A stretch of 64,000 bases of DNA from Comamonas testosteroni (GCA_008727115.1 CP044131.1:3286001-3350000); one strand, 5' to 3'; positions 34,057 to 43,939 are shown, numbered from the stretch's first letter. Made by a program: numbers and translations. The notes: a model not told the origin generated them from the sequence alone.

Positions 34057-34629
34057 CTAGTCCTCGTCTCCCACTTCATCGCCATCCATAGCTGCGTTCA
34101 GTGCCTCCTGCACATGAGGTGGCATGCCATCCTCCCAACCCTGCTCGTCGACATAGGCATAGATATCCGGCTGCTCACCTGGAACCGCCTGCAACATGAC
34201 GGCAGGAATCTGCCATTGGGCTTCTTTGCCCGTGACCGCCTCACTGGTCCAGTCATAGCCGGGATGCTTGTCGTTGCCTGTGGGTGAGGCCAGATCATTG
34301 GCCGGGTCCCAGCCTATGGTGGCTGGCGCCAGATCACCTTGCTCAAAGCGCTGACTCAAGGCCTGCACACGCGCCCAGCCTTTGCGGTTGATGCTGGGAA
34401 CTTTGTCTTGTGAGGCATACCGCTGGAAATAGCCTGGCTGCTGATACCAGTACAGCGCCTTGGCCACTGCAGGCTCCAGCTTCGGATGCTTGCTGATCCA
34501 GTCTGGCAGTGCACTGCCGTTGTCATAGTTCATGGTGGTGACTACCGCCAGCCACTGCATCGGGCTGGCAGACCCCAGAAACTCTTTCATCAAATCCAGG
34601 TACAGCGCATCAAAGTCATCGTCATCCAT
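34057..34629 (-). CDS. DUF4274-like hypothetical protein
   Basis: A 190-residue acidic protein with ATG at 34629, preceded by GGAG. The part MQWLAVVTTMNYDNGSALPDWISKHPKLEPAVAKALYW at residues 22-60 resembles the DUF4274 pattern, in which a helix is followed by WD/N-G, a hP helix and ALxIFW. No signal peptide. The C-terminus is very acidic (DGDEVGDED). Immunity- or tail-like function has been suggested for related domains but I see no toxin gene next to it. Could be unrelated to DUF4274. Confidence 0.6.
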   Translation of the reverse strand: MDDDDFDALYLDLMKEFLGSASPMQWLAVVTTMNYDNGSALPDWISKHPKLEPAVAKALYWYQQPGYFQRYASQDKVPSINRKGWARVQALSQRFEQGDLAPATIGWDPANDLASPTGNDKHPGYDWTSEAVTGKEAQWQIPAVMLQAVPGEQPDIYAYVDEQGWEDGMPPHVQEALNAAMDGDEVGDED

Positions 34630-34678
34630 GGTGGAGACTCCTACTGGTTACCAAGGTCTGCACAATAGCAAACCCTAT

Positions 34679-35311
34679 TCAGGCGAGCAAACGCGCATCC
34701 AGCCAGCCGCGCAAGCTGTTGATGAAAGCCCAGCCCGTGGCTCTGCGACTGTCCTCCACGGTCACGATTCGCTCCTGCAGGCGCCCTTGTGAAAGAGCCA
34801 GCGCACGCCCCACGCCGGGCAGCAGTCCGCACTGCAGCGGCGGCGTGACCCAGCATCCATCGAGTTGCACGGCAATATTGCCGCGCGTGCCCTCGGTGAT
34901 CTGACGACCTTCGTTGAACAGCACGGTGTCCAAGACATCGGCCCTCTGCGGTGCAAACGCGCTGTAATGCTGGCGCACGGAAGTTTTGAAGCGCACTACG
35001 TCGCTGTGCGCCAGCGCATTGGCAATCGGCTCCTTGGCCAGCTGCAGCAGCACGGGCTCTGCACTGGGCGCCAATGCTTCAACCGTGAACTGCACGGCTC
35101 CGCTGACTGAGAGCGCCAAGCGTACTCGCCAATCACCCAATGGATAGGTCTGCTGCGCCAGGCGCTGCATATCGGCCTCCAGCTGCATTTGCATCAGTGG
35201 ATAGCGAAAGTGCTGTGCCGTAATCTGCAAGCGCGCCCAATGCAAAGGCCAGTTCTGCCAGTGCCCATCCTTGAGAGCCAGGGTTTCGAGAATTTCAAAA
35301 TTCGTGCTCAT
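34679..35311 (-). CDS. pabC: Aminodeoxychorismate lyase (class IV aminotransferase fold)
   Basis: A 210-residue PLP fold-type IV enzyme when started at ATG 35311, which overlaps the pabB stop (ATGA). Key Lys is in RFKTSVRQHY (about residue 108), and LFNEGRQITEGTRGNIAV carries the conserved Glu (FNEGR) that binds PLP; G-L-L-P-G-V-G is at about 166. It removes pyruvate from aminodeoxychorismate to give 4-aminobenzoate for folate. It is shorter than E. coli PabC (269 aa) because the N-terminal strands are compact; this matches the C-terminal domain of fused PabBC proteins. Confidence 0.88.
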   Translation of the reverse strand: MSTNFEILETLALKDGHWQNWPLHWARLQITAQHFRYPLMQMQLEADMQRLAQQTYPLGDWRVRLALSVSGAVQFTVEALAPSAEPVLLQLAKEPIANALAHSDVVRFKTSVRQHYSAFAPQRADVLDTVLFNEGRQITEGTRGNIAVQLDGCWVTPPLQCGLLPGVGRALALSQGRLQERIVTVEDSRRATGWAFINSLRGWLDARLLA

Positions 35312-36501
35312 GCGCCCTCTCCTTGCTCCAGCACTTTCAGAAAAGCCTGCTTGTGCTGCCACTCCATCCATTCATCGGCCGCATTGGCGCTGGCCGTGAT
35401 ACCACTACCTATGCCGCAGCGAAGACGATCATTCTTCAACACTACTGTGCGAATAGGAACATTGAACGTGGCATGAATACGCCCAGGTTCAGCCCCTGCC
35501 CGCACCACACCCAATGCGCCGCAGTACACGCCTCGGGATTCCGGCTCCAGCTCACGAATCAGGCGCATGGCCTGACGCTTGGGCGCCCCGGTGATCGAGC
35601 CGCAGGGAAACAAGGCTGCAAACACATCCACCAGTCGAACCTCTTTACGGGTGCGAGCCACCACATCCGAGGTCATCTGCCAGACAGCCGGCAGCGCCTG
35701 AACCTGAAACAGCTGTGGCACTTTCACGCTGTGCGGGACGGCAATGCGCGAGAGGTCATTGCGCAGCAAGTCCACAATCATCACGTTCTCGGCACGCTCC
35801 TTGGGTGATTCGTGCATGGCCTGAGCCGCCTGCGCATCCGCTTCAGGGGTCTTGCCACGGGCAGCCGTCCCTTTCATGGGCCTGGTCAGAATCTGCTCGC
35901 CATCCCAGTCAAAAAACAGCTCGGGCGACACGGAAAGCACCTGCATGTCACCGCTATCGACCAGCGCTGCATAACCGTCCGGCTGAGCCTGCTGCAGCCG
36001 CGCAAAAATGGCTTGTGCAAAAGCCGATGTCTCAATGCCTGAGGCTCCGGCCAGGTCGGCCCACAAGGGAGCCGTGTAATTAATCTGGTAGCAGTCGCCC
36101 GCAGCAATGGCCGCATGAATACGCGCCACACCCGCCTCAAACTGTTCACGCCCCAGCGATGCCTTCCAGCGCATTGCTGCAATCTGTACAGGCGGGGTTG
36201 AAGGTGCATCTGCCTGAGCTGCCAACGGTGCATTGTGCACTCCAAACCAGGCCAGCGGCTGCCCCGGATCAGCGACATGAACGGCTTCGGCATAAGCCCG
36301 ATCAAAGGCACTGGCCGCCTCATAGGCCAGCCACCCCACGCACCAGAAGCCTTGCTCTGCGGCCTGCTGCACGGCCTCGAGCACAGCAGGCACCTGCGCC
36401 GGGCTGTACGCCTGCAGCACCTTCTGCGGCACGCCAAAGCCATGCTGCAAGCGTGCCTCATGGGGTTGCCAGGGTGCGGTGAAGTCTAGAACGGTTTTCA
36501 A
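35308..36501 (-). CDS. pabB: Aminodeoxychorismate synthase component I
   Basis: A 397-residue chorismate-binding enzyme: GDCYQINYTAPL at residue 134, DGEQILTRPMKGTAARG at about 200, then VMIVDLLRNDLSRIA and the late FPCGSITGAPKRQAM with GVYCGALGV. These residues identify PabB; the K in PMKGTA distinguishes it from anthranilate synthase. It converts chorismate and ammonia to aminodeoxychorismate. ATGA overlap with pabC shows an operon and resembles the fused pabBC gene of other genera split into two. A glutaminase component (pabA) is not nearby. Confidence 0.92.
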   Translation of the reverse strand: MKTVLDFTAPWQPHEARLQHGFGVPQKVLQAYSPAQVPAVLEAVQQAAEQGFWCVGWLAYEAASAFDRAYAEAVHVADPGQPLAWFGVHNAPLAAQADAPSTPPVQIAAMRWKASLGREQFEAGVARIHAAIAAGDCYQINYTAPLWADLAGASGIETSAFAQAIFARLQQAQPDGYAALVDSGDMQVLSVSPELFFDWDGEQILTRPMKGTAARGKTPEADAQAAQAMHESPKERAENVMIVDLLRNDLSRIAVPHSVKVPQLFQVQALPAVWQMTSDVVARTRKEVRLVDVFAALFPCGSITGAPKRQAMRLIRELEPESRGVYCGALGVVRAGAEPGRIHATFNVPIRTVVLKNDRLRCGIGSGITASANAADEWMEWQHKQAFLKVLEQGEGA

Positions 36502-36672
36502 GTCAAATCGCCTGGAAGCACACTATCAATATGCGTTACATGCTATCAAACTTGAGGCAGCCTCTCCAGAAGCAAACACCCATAAAAAAGCGCGCTGCTG
36601 GCCCAAGGCCGTCAGCGCGCATCCACCAAAGGGCTGTCTCTGTCGGACAGCTATGAGAGAGATCCGGAAGGC

Positions 36673-36987
36673 TTACTCTGCCGTCATCTGTACATCAGCG
36701 CCTGTCTGGTACTTGGCTACAGCCGTGGCGTAGGCCGGGCTGGCCAACAGTCGCTGATACTCAGCATAGGCTTGGCGATATTCACGACTTTGCTCGGACT
36801 CGGTATAGCCCGCTGGCGAGGGCAGGTAGCCCAAGCCTGCTTTATGGAACATCTCCAAATCCGCCAACACTTCAGCGCGACTCTTTGTGGCGCCGGAGGA
36901 AGCTGCCTGGGGAAGCTGCTGCGCCATGGCAGCAGCGGCGCTGGCGGTCAGAGCAACAGTGGCAAACAAGCGGGTAGTGAAGCGCAT
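36673..36987 (-). CDS. DUF4148 periplasmic protein
   Basis: A 104-residue protein from ATG 36987, six bases after a TTG at 36993 in the same frame; AAAGGA at 36995-37000 gives better spacing to the ATG. Signal peptide MRFTTRLFATVALTASAAAAMA, then the DUF4148 pattern: TKSRAEVLADLEMFHKAGLG...YPSPAGYTESEQ-like middle (here LPSPAGY), and a helix ending YATAVAKYQ. A Burkholderiales-specific small secreted family of unknown role. Confidence 0.85.
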   Translation of the reverse strand: MRFTTRLFATVALTASAAAAMAQQLPQAASSGATKSRAEVLADLEMFHKAGLGYLPSPAGYTESEQSREYRQAYAEYQRLLASPAYATAVAKYQTGADVQMTAE

Positions 36988-37132
36988 TTTCAATCCTTTT
37001 CAGTCACAAGGCCAAAGCCTCAAAGCGGTATGGCTGAACTATGCGTCACACCCCGGCCTCGGGTCTGTGCGTTTTCTCACGTCGGAATTCATTTCGCTCC
37101 GAGCCCACTTGCCACCGAACGATTGGACGGCC

Positions 37133-37870
37133 TCAGCGCGCCTCCTCCAGCAGCAAGCGTAGACCGTCCACATGACAGATGCGCAGATTGCGCCCCTCGC
37201 GGCGCAGCAACCCCAGACGGGTCAGTCGCGACATCTCGCGTGCCACCTCTTCACGGCTGGTGCCCAACATACGTGCCAGATCGTTCTGGCGTGGTGATGG
37301 AGTCAGCAGGGCCTGATCATCCTGTATGCCTTCTTGCTCCGCCTGCTCCAGCAACTGGGCATGCAGTCTTCCTCGCACGGATAACGTTCCCATGTTCACC
37401 ACACGGCGCGCCAGCATGGTCGACAGCTCCACCAGGTGCTCAATCACCACACGGATGACCTGAATGTCGCTGGCGATCAGAGCCTCCAGCTCCTCTTTGG
37501 ACAGCGATGCCACCAGACTGGACTCCATGGCCTGAACCTCGACAGACAGTTGCGCGTTGGCGTCTGGCCGCGTCATAGGCCCGAAAAAGCGCCCGGCCAC
37601 GATCTGGCCCAGCATCAGCTCCCGCCCATTGACGCCATAGCTGCTGACGCTGAGACTGCCTACGCACACCATGTAAAGCCGCTGATCGATATACGGCCCA
37701 TGCAGCACCTGCCCTGCCTCCAGCCTGTGCCAGTAACAGCGCTCGGCCAGTTGCGCCAGCTTTTCATCCGTCAGCGAGTCCAGCAAACGTATATTGCGCA
37801 GTCCTTGCCAGGCCATGACTGGCGGCGTGGGCAACTCAGGGGCGATAGGCGTCGATGTTGAATGAGACAT
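37133..37870 (-). CDS. Crp/Fnr family transcriptional regulator
   Basis: A 245-residue regulator from ATG 37870. Residues 25-150 are a cyclic-nucleotide-binding (cNMP) fold ([14 protein letters not shown]...[29 protein letters not shown]), followed by a long dimer helix and a winged-helix HTH ([35 protein letters not shown]). No cysteine cluster of Fnr type is visible at the N-terminus, so an oxygen-sensing Fe-S centre is unlikely. Divergent from panB with about 155 nt between; could control it or itself. Confidence 0.88.
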   Translation of the reverse strand: MSHSTSTPIAPELPTPPVMAWQGLRNIRLLDSLTDEKLAQLAERCYWHRLEAGQVLHGPYIDQRLYMVCVGSLSVSSYGVNGRELMLGQIVAGRFFGPMTRPDANAQLSVEVQAMESSLVASLSKEELEALIASDIQVIRVVIEHLVELSTMLARRVVNMGTLSVRGRLHAQLLEQAEQEGIQDDQALLTPSPRQNDLARMLGTSREEVAREMSRLTRLGLLRREGRNLRICHVDGLRLLLEEAR

Positions 37871-38024
37871 AAAGACGTCCAGCAAACAGATTGGCTCACA
37901 GCATAGTGACAGCCCGCAGAAGGGAAATGGTCTGTTTGCAGTTGTTGTGCGAGTGCAGCATCGCATAGACTCGCGAACAATTTGCCTTGCAAGCCATACC
38001 TACAAACCCCATCAGGAGACACAT

Positions 38025-38894
38025 ATGACCGCCACCGGCACCCCTTACGGCACCATTCCGCCCTCCTCACCCCAGCCACAGCGCCGCCCCATCAGCCTGC
38101 CGCGTCTGGCACAGATGCGTGCAGCCGGTGAAAAGATCACCATGCTCACCGCCTATGACGCCACGTTTGCTGCCGTCGCCGATGCCGCAGGTGTGGAGTG
38201 CATTCTGGTGGGTGACTCGTTGGGCATGGTCTGCCAGGGCCTGCACAGCACCGTAGGCGTGACGCTGGAGGACATGGCCTATCACACAGCCAGTGTCATG
38301 CGTGGTCTACACCGTGCCCAGGGCACCGCCTGGGTCATTGCCGACCTGCCCTATGGCAGCTATGCCGAAAGCCCCGAGCAAGCCATGCGCAGCGCCTGCC
38401 AGCTGATGCAAGCCGGCGCGCATATGGTCAAGCTCGAAGGCGGCGGCTGGACAGCGCCCACGGTGCGCTTTCTCGTCGATCGCGGCGTGCCTGTCTGCGC
38501 CCACCTGGGCCTGACACCGCAGACCGTTCATGCCCTGGGCGGCTACCGCGTGCAAGGCAAAGACGAGCAAGCCGCCGCCACGCTGCGCCAGCATGCGCTG
38601 GAGTTGCAGGATGCCGGCGCCAGCATGCTGGTGCTGGAGATGGTGCCCGCAGAGCTGTCAGCCAAACTGACCGACGAGCTGCTGCACTGCCACACCATCG
38701 GCATCGGTGCTGGCAACGGCACCGCCGGACAGGTACTGGTGCTGCACGACATGCTGGGCGTGAACCTGGGCAAGATGGCCAAATTCGTGCACAACTTCAT
38801 GGCCGACGCAGGTAGCGTCAAAGGGGCCATGGAAGCCTATGTACAAGCGGTCAAAAACGGAACATTCCCCGACAACGCACTGCACGCCTGGTAA
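38025..38894 (+). CDS. panB: 3-methyl-2-oxobutanoate hydroxymethyltransferase
   Basis: A 289-residue TIM-barrel enzyme with ATG 38025 after CAGGAG. Signatures: [34 protein letters not shown] (metal Asp), VKLEGG and the late HDMLGVN. It converts ketoisovalerate to ketopantoate using methylene-tetrahydrofolate, the first step of pantoate synthesis. The residues 1-20 are an extra Pro-rich head typical of Comamonadaceae. Followed by a small gene and panC. Confidence 0.97.
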   Translation: MTATGTPYGTIPPSSPQPQRRPISLPRLAQMRAAGEKITMLTAYDATFAAVADAAGVECILVGDSLGMVCQGLHSTVGVTLEDMAYHTASVMRGLHRAQGTAWVIADLPYGSYAESPEQAMRSACQLMQAGAHMVKLEGGGWTAPTVRFLVDRGVPVCAHLGLTPQTVHALGGYRVQGKDEQAAATLRQHALELQDAGASMLVLEMVPAELSAKLTDELLHCHTIGIGAGNGTAGQVLVLHDMLGVNLGKMAKFVHNFMADAGSVKGAMEAYVQAVKNGTFPDNALHAW

Positions 38895-38929
38895 AAACGC
38901 CAGCGCGCACCTTCCTCAAAGGACTTCTC

Positions 38930-39454
38930 TTGAACACACTCACCCACGCTTATTTCGGTCTTTTGTCCACGGCCAGACTGCAGGACACGGATGTGATCTG
39001 GGAAGTCCCTCAGAGCCTGAACGGCCAAGCGGTTGAAACCTGGCTCTGGGCCGATCCTGCCACCTCGCTGGATGCCGCCCTGCTCGATGACTTCGCCAGC
39101 ACGCTGGACATGCTGCCCCAGCTGGATCAAAAAGCCCGCGCCGCCCTGATCCAACACCTGCAAACAGAAAGCGATTTCATCCGCATGCTGGCCGATGCCG
39201 CCCGCCAGGACAGCGCCGCCAAGATGCCCACCATGCAGGCCTTGCTGCAACAAGCAGACGCCGCAGGTCAGGAACATCTTCAAGCGGGCGACTTTGTCGC
39301 CGCGCTGCAACTGAGCAATATCAGCCTCTGGTGCAGCCACGACGATGAACCCGTGGTGCTGGACTACCGCCTGGACCCCGAAGGCAACGACCAGATCCTG
39401 GCCGTGAAGTGCGACGCACAGGGAAACATTACTGAAATCGTCTGGGAAAGCTGA
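38930..39454 (+). CDS. DUF2004-type hypothetical protein between panB and panC
   Basis: A 174-residue acidic protein with TTG start at 38930, preceded by AAAGGA (38918-38923). It looks like a DUF2004-type protein: a beta-rich N-terminal part (HAYFGLLS... [19 protein letters not shown]) followed by helices and a C-terminal strand motif [21 protein letters not shown]. Proteins of this kind are usually solitary. Position inside panB-panC suggests a passenger gene or an unproved role in regulation of the pathway; I see no enzyme motif. Confidence 0.68.
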   Translation: MNTLTHAYFGLLSTARLQDTDVIWEVPQSLNGQAVETWLWADPATSLDAALLDDFASTLDMLPQLDQKARAALIQHLQTESDFIRMLADAARQDSAAKMPTMQALLQQADAAGQEHLQAGDFVAALQLSNISLWCSHDDEPVVLDYRLDPEGNDQILAVKCDAQGNITEIVWES

Positions 39455-39465
39455 AAACTTCGATC

Positions 39466-40314
39466 ATGCAAATCGTTAACACCATCACCGATCTGCGCAC
39501 CGCGCTGGCAGGCGTACAGCGCCCGGCCTTTGTGCCCACCATGGGCAACCTGCACGAAGGGCACCTCAGCCTTGTGCGAGAAGCTTGCCAGAAGGCCGAA
39601 GTCACCGTGGCCAGCATCTTTGTGAACCGCTTGCAGTTTCTGCCACACGAAGATTTTGATAGCTACCCGCGCACATTTGACGCCGACTGCACCAAGCTAA
39701 AGGCCCAAGGCTGCAGCATCGTCTTCGCCCCCAAGGAAAAAGACCTCTACCCCGAGCCTCAGACCTTCAAGGTGCAACCCGATGCACAACTGGCCGACAT
39801 TCTGGAAGGCGAGTTCCGCCCGGGCTTCTTCACCGGCGTCTGCACCGTGGTCATGAAACTGTTTCAGGCCGTGTTTGCCACCACCGGCGGCGGTACAGCC
39901 GTGTTCGGCCAGAAGGACTACCAGCAACTGATGGTGATCCGCCGCATGGTGCAGCAGTTTGCGCTGCCAATTGAGATCATCGGCTGCGCCACAGCGCGCG
40001 CTGACAGCGGTCTGGCGCTGAGCTCACGCAACGGCTACCTCAGCGACGCGCAGCGCGTCCAGGCCATGGCGCTGTCCCAGGCCCTTAAAGCTCTGGCCGA
40101 AGCTGCGCGCCAAGGCAGCAATCTGGCCGAGCTGGAAGCTCAGGCCATTTCCGATCTACGCGCTCAGGGCTGGGCGCCCGACTACCTGACCGTGCGCCAG
40201 CGCAGCGACCTGCAAACGCCTGCCGATGCCCGCCAGGGTGAACTGGTTGCGCTGGGTGCGGCACGCCTGGGCGGCTCCAATGGCACGCGCTTGATCGACA
40301 ACCTGGAGTTTTGA
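39466..40314 (+). CDS. panC: Pantothenate synthetase
   Basis: A 282-residue enzyme. ATP-binding HIGH-like motif in [15 protein letters not shown] (residues 25-39), then SIFVNRLQF and the [16 protein letters not shown] stretch, and the SSRNGYLS loop. It condenses pantoate and beta-alanine with ATP. In E. coli the FVN motif is followed by Pro (FVNPMQF); the Arg here (FVNRLQF) recurs in Burkholderiales PanC as I remember it and is not a defect. Stop is followed after 10 nt by repeat copy 4. Confidence 0.97.
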   Translation: MQIVNTITDLRTALAGVQRPAFVPTMGNLHEGHLSLVREACQKAEVTVASIFVNRLQFLPHEDFDSYPRTFDADCTKLKAQGCSIVFAPKEKDLYPEPQTFKVQPDAQLADILEGEFRPGFFTGVCTVVMKLFQAVFATTGGGTAVFGQKDYQQLMVIRRMVQQFALPIEIIGCATARADSGLALSSRNGYLSDAQRVQAMALSQALKALAEAARQGSNLAELEAQAISDLRAQGWAPDYLTVRQRSDLQTPADARQGELVALGAARLGGSNGTRLIDNLEF

Positions 40315-40324
40315 GCTCGAAGTC

Positions 40325-40427
40325 ACCCCCTGAGGCGCTTCGCGCCTTCCCCCTCTCTCGCTTTGCTTCGCAATGCGGGAGGAGGACGACAGCCTCGCTT
40401 TGGGGTGGCCCTTGCTGGCTGTCTCTG
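40325..40427 (+). repeat. 3'-end repeat element, copy 4
   Basis: Begins 10 nt after the panC stop. CCCCCTGAGGCGCTTCGCGCCTTCCCCCTCTCTCG, CGGGAGGAGGACGACAGCC, GGGGTGGCCCTTGCTGGCTGTCTC (written here in segments). Near-identical in its first 55 nt to copy 1 and in its last 30 to copies 3 and 5. Same orientation as the gene. Confidence 0.8.
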
Positions 40428-40479
40428 ATTTTTGTGCTGCGCCAACTTTCAGCACCAGCTGCGTTGGCCTAATCCCTTC

Positions 40480-40881
40480 TCAGCACTGATAAGAGCCCAC
40501 GGCACATTGGCTGGGAAAGTCTCGTACCTCAAGCCCCTGCCCCTTGAGTCGGCAGAGCAGGCCCCCCGCAAACTCCAGCTCCAGAGCAAAGTCGGCATCG
40601 CAGTCAAAAGGCAGGGGCAGGCTGCGCAAGCGCTGCCCGGCGATCTGCAGCTGCGCGTGCTGCACACGGCCTACGGCTGACAGAATTTCAGTCAAATCGG
40701 CCTCCAGCCCTTTATCCACCTGCACAAGCCGCTTGCATATCAATAGCAAAGGCTGCCACAGCCCTTCTCCTGCACCAGTTCGTTCAGCCTCATACAAGCG
40801 GGCTGCGGAAAAACGAACCTGCAATCCATCCCCCTCCAGGCTGACCTGCGCGACCTCGGAATCTTCAAGCTCAAAAATCAT
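40480..40881 (-). CDS. Hypothetical protein, 133 aa
   Basis: Reading frame on the minus strand starting at ATG 40881; an ATG at 40893 is also possible. Product starts IFELEDSEVAQVSLEGDGLQVRF and has alternating beta-strand-like segments with low charge, no signal and no TM. Composition is gene-like, but a repeat-like string sits in the middle of the frame near 40730. No family recognised. It faces MaoC-like gene on the plus strand (divergent, about 110 nt). Confidence 0.5.
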   Translation of the reverse strand: MIFELEDSEVAQVSLEGDGLQVRFSAARLYEAERTGAGEGLWQPLLLICKRLVQVDKGLEADLTEILSAVGRVQHAQLQIAGQRLRSLPLPFDCDADFALELEFAGGLLCRLKGQGLEVRDFPSQCAVGSYQC

Positions 40882-40991
40882 GCGACCAAGCATAGCGGCA
40901 GAGAGCGCAGGCTGGCACCTTGGCAACAGCAGCTCGAAGCAGGCTCACTCATACTGCGTGGCACCGGACGCCAGAACCCAAAGGAGCCAAT

Positions 40992-41441
40992 ATGAGCGAA
41001 AAGCTCTATCTCGACGACCTGTACGTGGGCCAAAAATTCATCAGTGAGGGCTACCCGCTGGATGAGGCCCAAATCATTGCCTACGCCAAGCAGTTCGACC
41101 CGCAGGTCTTTCACACCGACCCCGAGGCTGCCAAAAACACCTTTTTTCAGGGTCTGGCCGCCAGTGGCTGGCATACGGCCTCCATCAGCATGCTGCTGGT
41201 GACGCAGAGCATTCCGCTGGCCGACGGCGTGATCGGCAGCGGCATGGAAGAGCTGGCCTGGCCCCAGCCCACACGCCCCGGCGATGTGCTGCATGTGGAG
41301 TCGGAAATTGTGGAAATCATTCCCTCTCAGTCCAAACCCAACCGGGCCCTGGTGCGCGTGCTCTCGCACACCAGAAACCAGCGCGGTGAAGTGCTGCAAC
41401 GATTTCGGCCCAAGATGGTGTGCTTCAAGCGACCGACCTGA
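40992..41441 (+). CDS. MaoC-like (R)-specific dehydratase/hydratase
   Basis: A 149-residue hot-dog-fold protein. ATG 40992 with AAGGAG seven bases before. The motif AKQFDPQVFHTDPEAAKNTFFQGLAASGWHT contains the Asp and His of the hydratase active site (FDPQxFHxD). Family members act on enoyl-CoA, but the short length and lack of CoA-related neighbours leave the substrate open. A SulP-type transporter gene follows at 94 nt. Confidence 0.85.
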   Translation: MSEKLYLDDLYVGQKFISEGYPLDEAQIIAYAKQFDPQVFHTDPEAAKNTFFQGLAASGWHTASISMLLVTQSIPLADGVIGSGMEELAWPQPTRPGDVLHVESEIVEIIPSQSKPNRALVRVLSHTRNQRGEVLQRFRPKMVCFKRPT

Positions 41442-41535
41442 GCCCCCTCGCGCAGCAAAAAAATAGGGCACTGCTTAATATCGCCCACCGGCACTGCCTG
41501 CCCTGCACAGGTAGCGCCTCACTTGCTGCTGCGAT

Positions 41536-43017
41536 ATGAACTCCCATTTTTCCCTGAACCGCTGGCGTGCCGAATGGGCGCCCAGCGTGCCGCGTGAGCT
41601 TCTGGCCGGTGCCGTTGCCACGTTTGCGCTGATTCCCGAGGTCATTGCCTTTTCCTTTGTCGCGGGCGTGGACCCCGCTGTGGGGCTCTATGCCTCCTTC
41701 ATCATCAGCATCGTGATTGCGGTGTTTGGTGCGCGCCCAGCCATGGTTTCGGCGGCGGCCGGTTCGGTGGCGCTGGTGGCGGCACCGCTGGTCGCATCGC
41801 ATGGTCTGCAATATCTGCTGGCGGCAGGCCTGCTGGCGGGGGCCATGCAGATGGCTTTCGGCCTGTGCAAGATGGGCTCTCTGGTGCGCTTTGTCTCCAG
41901 CTCGGTGCGCACGGGCTTTGTCAATGCGCTGGCCATTCTGATCTTTTCTGCCCAGCTGCCGCATCTGCAAGGTGCCAATACCGCCACCTGGGCCATGCTG
42001 GCGCTGGGTCTGGCCCTGATTTATGGCCTGCCCTGGCTCGGGCAGAAACTGCAGATCAAGGCCCTGACGCTGATTCCCTCCCCGCTGATCTGCGTGCTGA
42101 TATTGACGCTGCTTGGCAGCTTCATGGGTCTGCCGCTCAAGACAGTGGCCGATCTGGGGCATCTGCCGGACAGCCTGCCGCTGCTGGCCCTGCCCGAAAT
42201 CCCCGCCAGTCTGGAGACGCTGCGCATCATTGCCCTGCCCGCACTGGCCATTGCCATGGTGGGTTTGCTGGAGTCCGTACTTACCGCTGCCGTGGTGGAC
42301 GACCTGACCGGCACGCCCAGCAACAAAAGCCAGGAGTGCACGGGTCTGGGTCTGGCCAATGTGGCATCCAGCCTGTTCGGTGGCATTGCGGGCTGCGGCA
42401 TGATTGGTCAGGCCGTGGGCAATGTGAAATATGGCGGTCGCGGTCGCCTGTCTACCCTGTTTGCCGGTGTCTTTTTGCTGGTGCTGATGGTGGTGCTCAA
42501 ACCCTGGGTGTCCAAGGTTCCGGTGATTGCTCTGGTGGCCATCATGGTCATGGTCTCGGCATCGACCTTTGAATGGCGCTCACTGGGCAGCCTTCGCCGC
42601 CTGCCGCTGATGTCCACAGCCGTCATGCTGCTGACCGTGATCATCACCATCGCCACCCACAACCTGGCGGCTGGCGTGATCTCCGGAGTACTGCTGTCAG
42701 GCGTGTTCTTCAGCGTCAAGGTGGCGCGCATGCTGACCGTACAAAGCCATGTGGATGAATCCAACGGGCGACTGATCTGGACAGTGAGCGGCCAGGTATT
42801 TTTTGCCTCGGCCGATGCGTTGATCGAGGCCTTTGACGTGCGCTCAGCCGCCGGTCAGCCGGTTTGCATCGACGTCACAGCCGCGCATTTCTGGGACATC
42901 ACGGCCATTGGCGCACTGGACAAGGTGGTGCAGCGCCTGCGCCGGCATGGCTGCGACGTGGAAGTGCGCGGGCTGGATGCCAGCAGCCAGCGCCTGATTG
43001 AGCGCATCAAAGTTTAG
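41536..43017 (+). CDS. SulP-family inorganic anion transporter with STAS domain
   Basis: A 493-residue membrane protein. It begins with the SulP N-terminus (REL LAGAVATFALIPEVIAFSFVAGV), 10-12 hydrophobic segments, and a C-terminal STAS domain at about 400-490 (LIWTVSGQVFFASADALIEAF). SulP proteins carry sulfate, bicarbonate or other anions. The family's proline and the QEXXGLGxANxxxxLFGG motif near residue 280 (QECTGLGLANVASSLFGG) are present. The gene lies between a MaoC-like dehydratase and the end of the converging lysR. Substrate not determined. Confidence 0.9.
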   Translation: MNSHFSLNRWRAEWAPSVPRELLAGAVATFALIPEVIAFSFVAGVDPAVGLYASFIISIVIAVFGARPAMVSAAAGSVALVAAPLVASHGLQYLLAAGLLAGAMQMAFGLCKMGSLVRFVSSSVRTGFVNALAILIFSAQLPHLQGANTATWAMLALGLALIYGLPWLGQKLQIKALTLIPSPLICVLILTLLGSFMGLPLKTVADLGHLPDSLPLLALPEIPASLETLRIIALPALAIAMVGLLESVLTAAVVDDLTGTPSNKSQECTGLGLANVASSLFGGIAGCGMIGQAVGNVKYGGRGRLSTLFAGVFLLVLMVVLKPWVSKVPVIALVAIMVMVSASTFEWRSLGSLRRLPLMSTAVMLLTVIITIATHNLAAGVISGVLLSGVFFSVKVARMLTVQSHVDESNGRLIWTVSGQVFFASADALIEAFDVRSAAGQPVCIDVTAAHFWDITAIGALDKVVQRLRRHGCDVEVRGLDASSQRLIERIKV

Positions 43018-43930
43018 GTTCTAGCAAGCTCTGCGCCTGCTGGAGCAAAGCCTGCACCAGCCATTGCACGCTGCCGTCCGCAGGACGGTGCAGCGGCAGC
43101 AGCATGTGCACCTGAAAGGGAATGGAAAAAGCCAGTGGACGCACCACCATCTGCGACCCGGCACAGGCCCGTGCCGTCAGCGGGTTGACGATGGCCACAC
43201 CCAGACCATGCTGCACCATGGCGCAGACGGCAACTGCGCTGGCGGTCTCCAGCCCGGTCTGCCGCTGCACGCCGGCTGCGGCAAACACGGCGTCGATCTG
43301 CACACGATAGGGATCGTCGCGCGCCAGGCTGATAAAGCTCTCCCCCTCGAAATCCTCGGCCTGCAGCAGCGGCTTGCGCGCCAGTACATGGCTGGCTGGC
43401 AAAACCGCCACCTCATCCATGGCAGGCAAAGGCTGGCTGCGAGTGCCCGGCGGTGCATCGGCCTGCTCGCTCAAACCCAGGTCAAAGCGCTGGGCCGCCA
43501 TCCACTCCTGCAGCAAAGGCGCTTCCTGCGTGCTCACGCTCACTGCTACCTCTCCGTGACTTGCTCGCAATCGCGCCAGCGCTCCCGGCAGCAAGGCATG
43601 GCTGAGCGCCGGCAGACACAGCACGCTGATATGGGCGGCCTGCGGCCGTCCCAGCTCCTGCGCGCGGTCAATAACGCGTTCCAGCCCCTGCCAGCTGCGC
43701 TGCACCTCATCCCACAGCAGCAGCGCCCGTGCATTGGCGCGCAAGCGACCCTGTACCCGTTCGAACAAGGCGTAGCCCAGCAACTGCTCCATGCGCGCCA
43801 ACTCGCGACTCACGGTGGGTTGCGAGGTATAGAGCAAGGCCGCAGCCCCGGTCACGCTGCCAGCGGTCATCACGGCGCGAAAGACCTCGATATGGCGGTG
43901 GGTGATGCGGGTGGACTGGCTTTCATTCAT
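43007..43930 (-). CDS. lysR: LysR-type transcriptional regulator divergent from lysA
   Basis: A 307-residue LTTR. HTH domain ITHRHIEVFRAVMTAGSVTGAAALLYTSQPTVSRELARMEQLLG at about residues 9-52 is intact, then a linker helix and periplasmic-binding-protein-like effector domain. It is divergently transcribed from lysA (about 156 nt apart), the arrangement known for LysR in E. coli, where LysR activates lysA with diaminopimelate as co-inducer. Nine-base overlap of its 3' end with the SulP gene. Assignment as the true LysR rests on position plus LTTR fold. Confidence 0.85.
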   Translation of the reverse strand: MNESQSTRITHRHIEVFRAVMTAGSVTGAAALLYTSQPTVSRELARMEQLLGYALFERVQGRLRANARALLLWDEVQRSWQGLERVIDRAQELGRPQAAHISVLCLPALSHALLPGALARLRASHGEVAVSVSTQEAPLLQEWMAAQRFDLGLSEQADAPPGTRSQPLPAMDEVAVLPASHVLARKPLLQAEDFEGESFISLARDDPYRVQIDAVFAAAGVQRQTGLETASAVAVCAMVQHGLGVAIVNPLTARACAGSQMVVRPLAFSIPFQVHMLLPLHRPADGSVQWLVQALLQQAQSLLEPKL

Positions 43931-43939
43931 GCATCAAAG

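Noticed and set aside
40726-40750. Repeat-like string inside the hypothetical gene at 40480-40881
   Set aside because: Only partial match to the repeat core, so not counted as a copy, but it lowers confidence in that gene.
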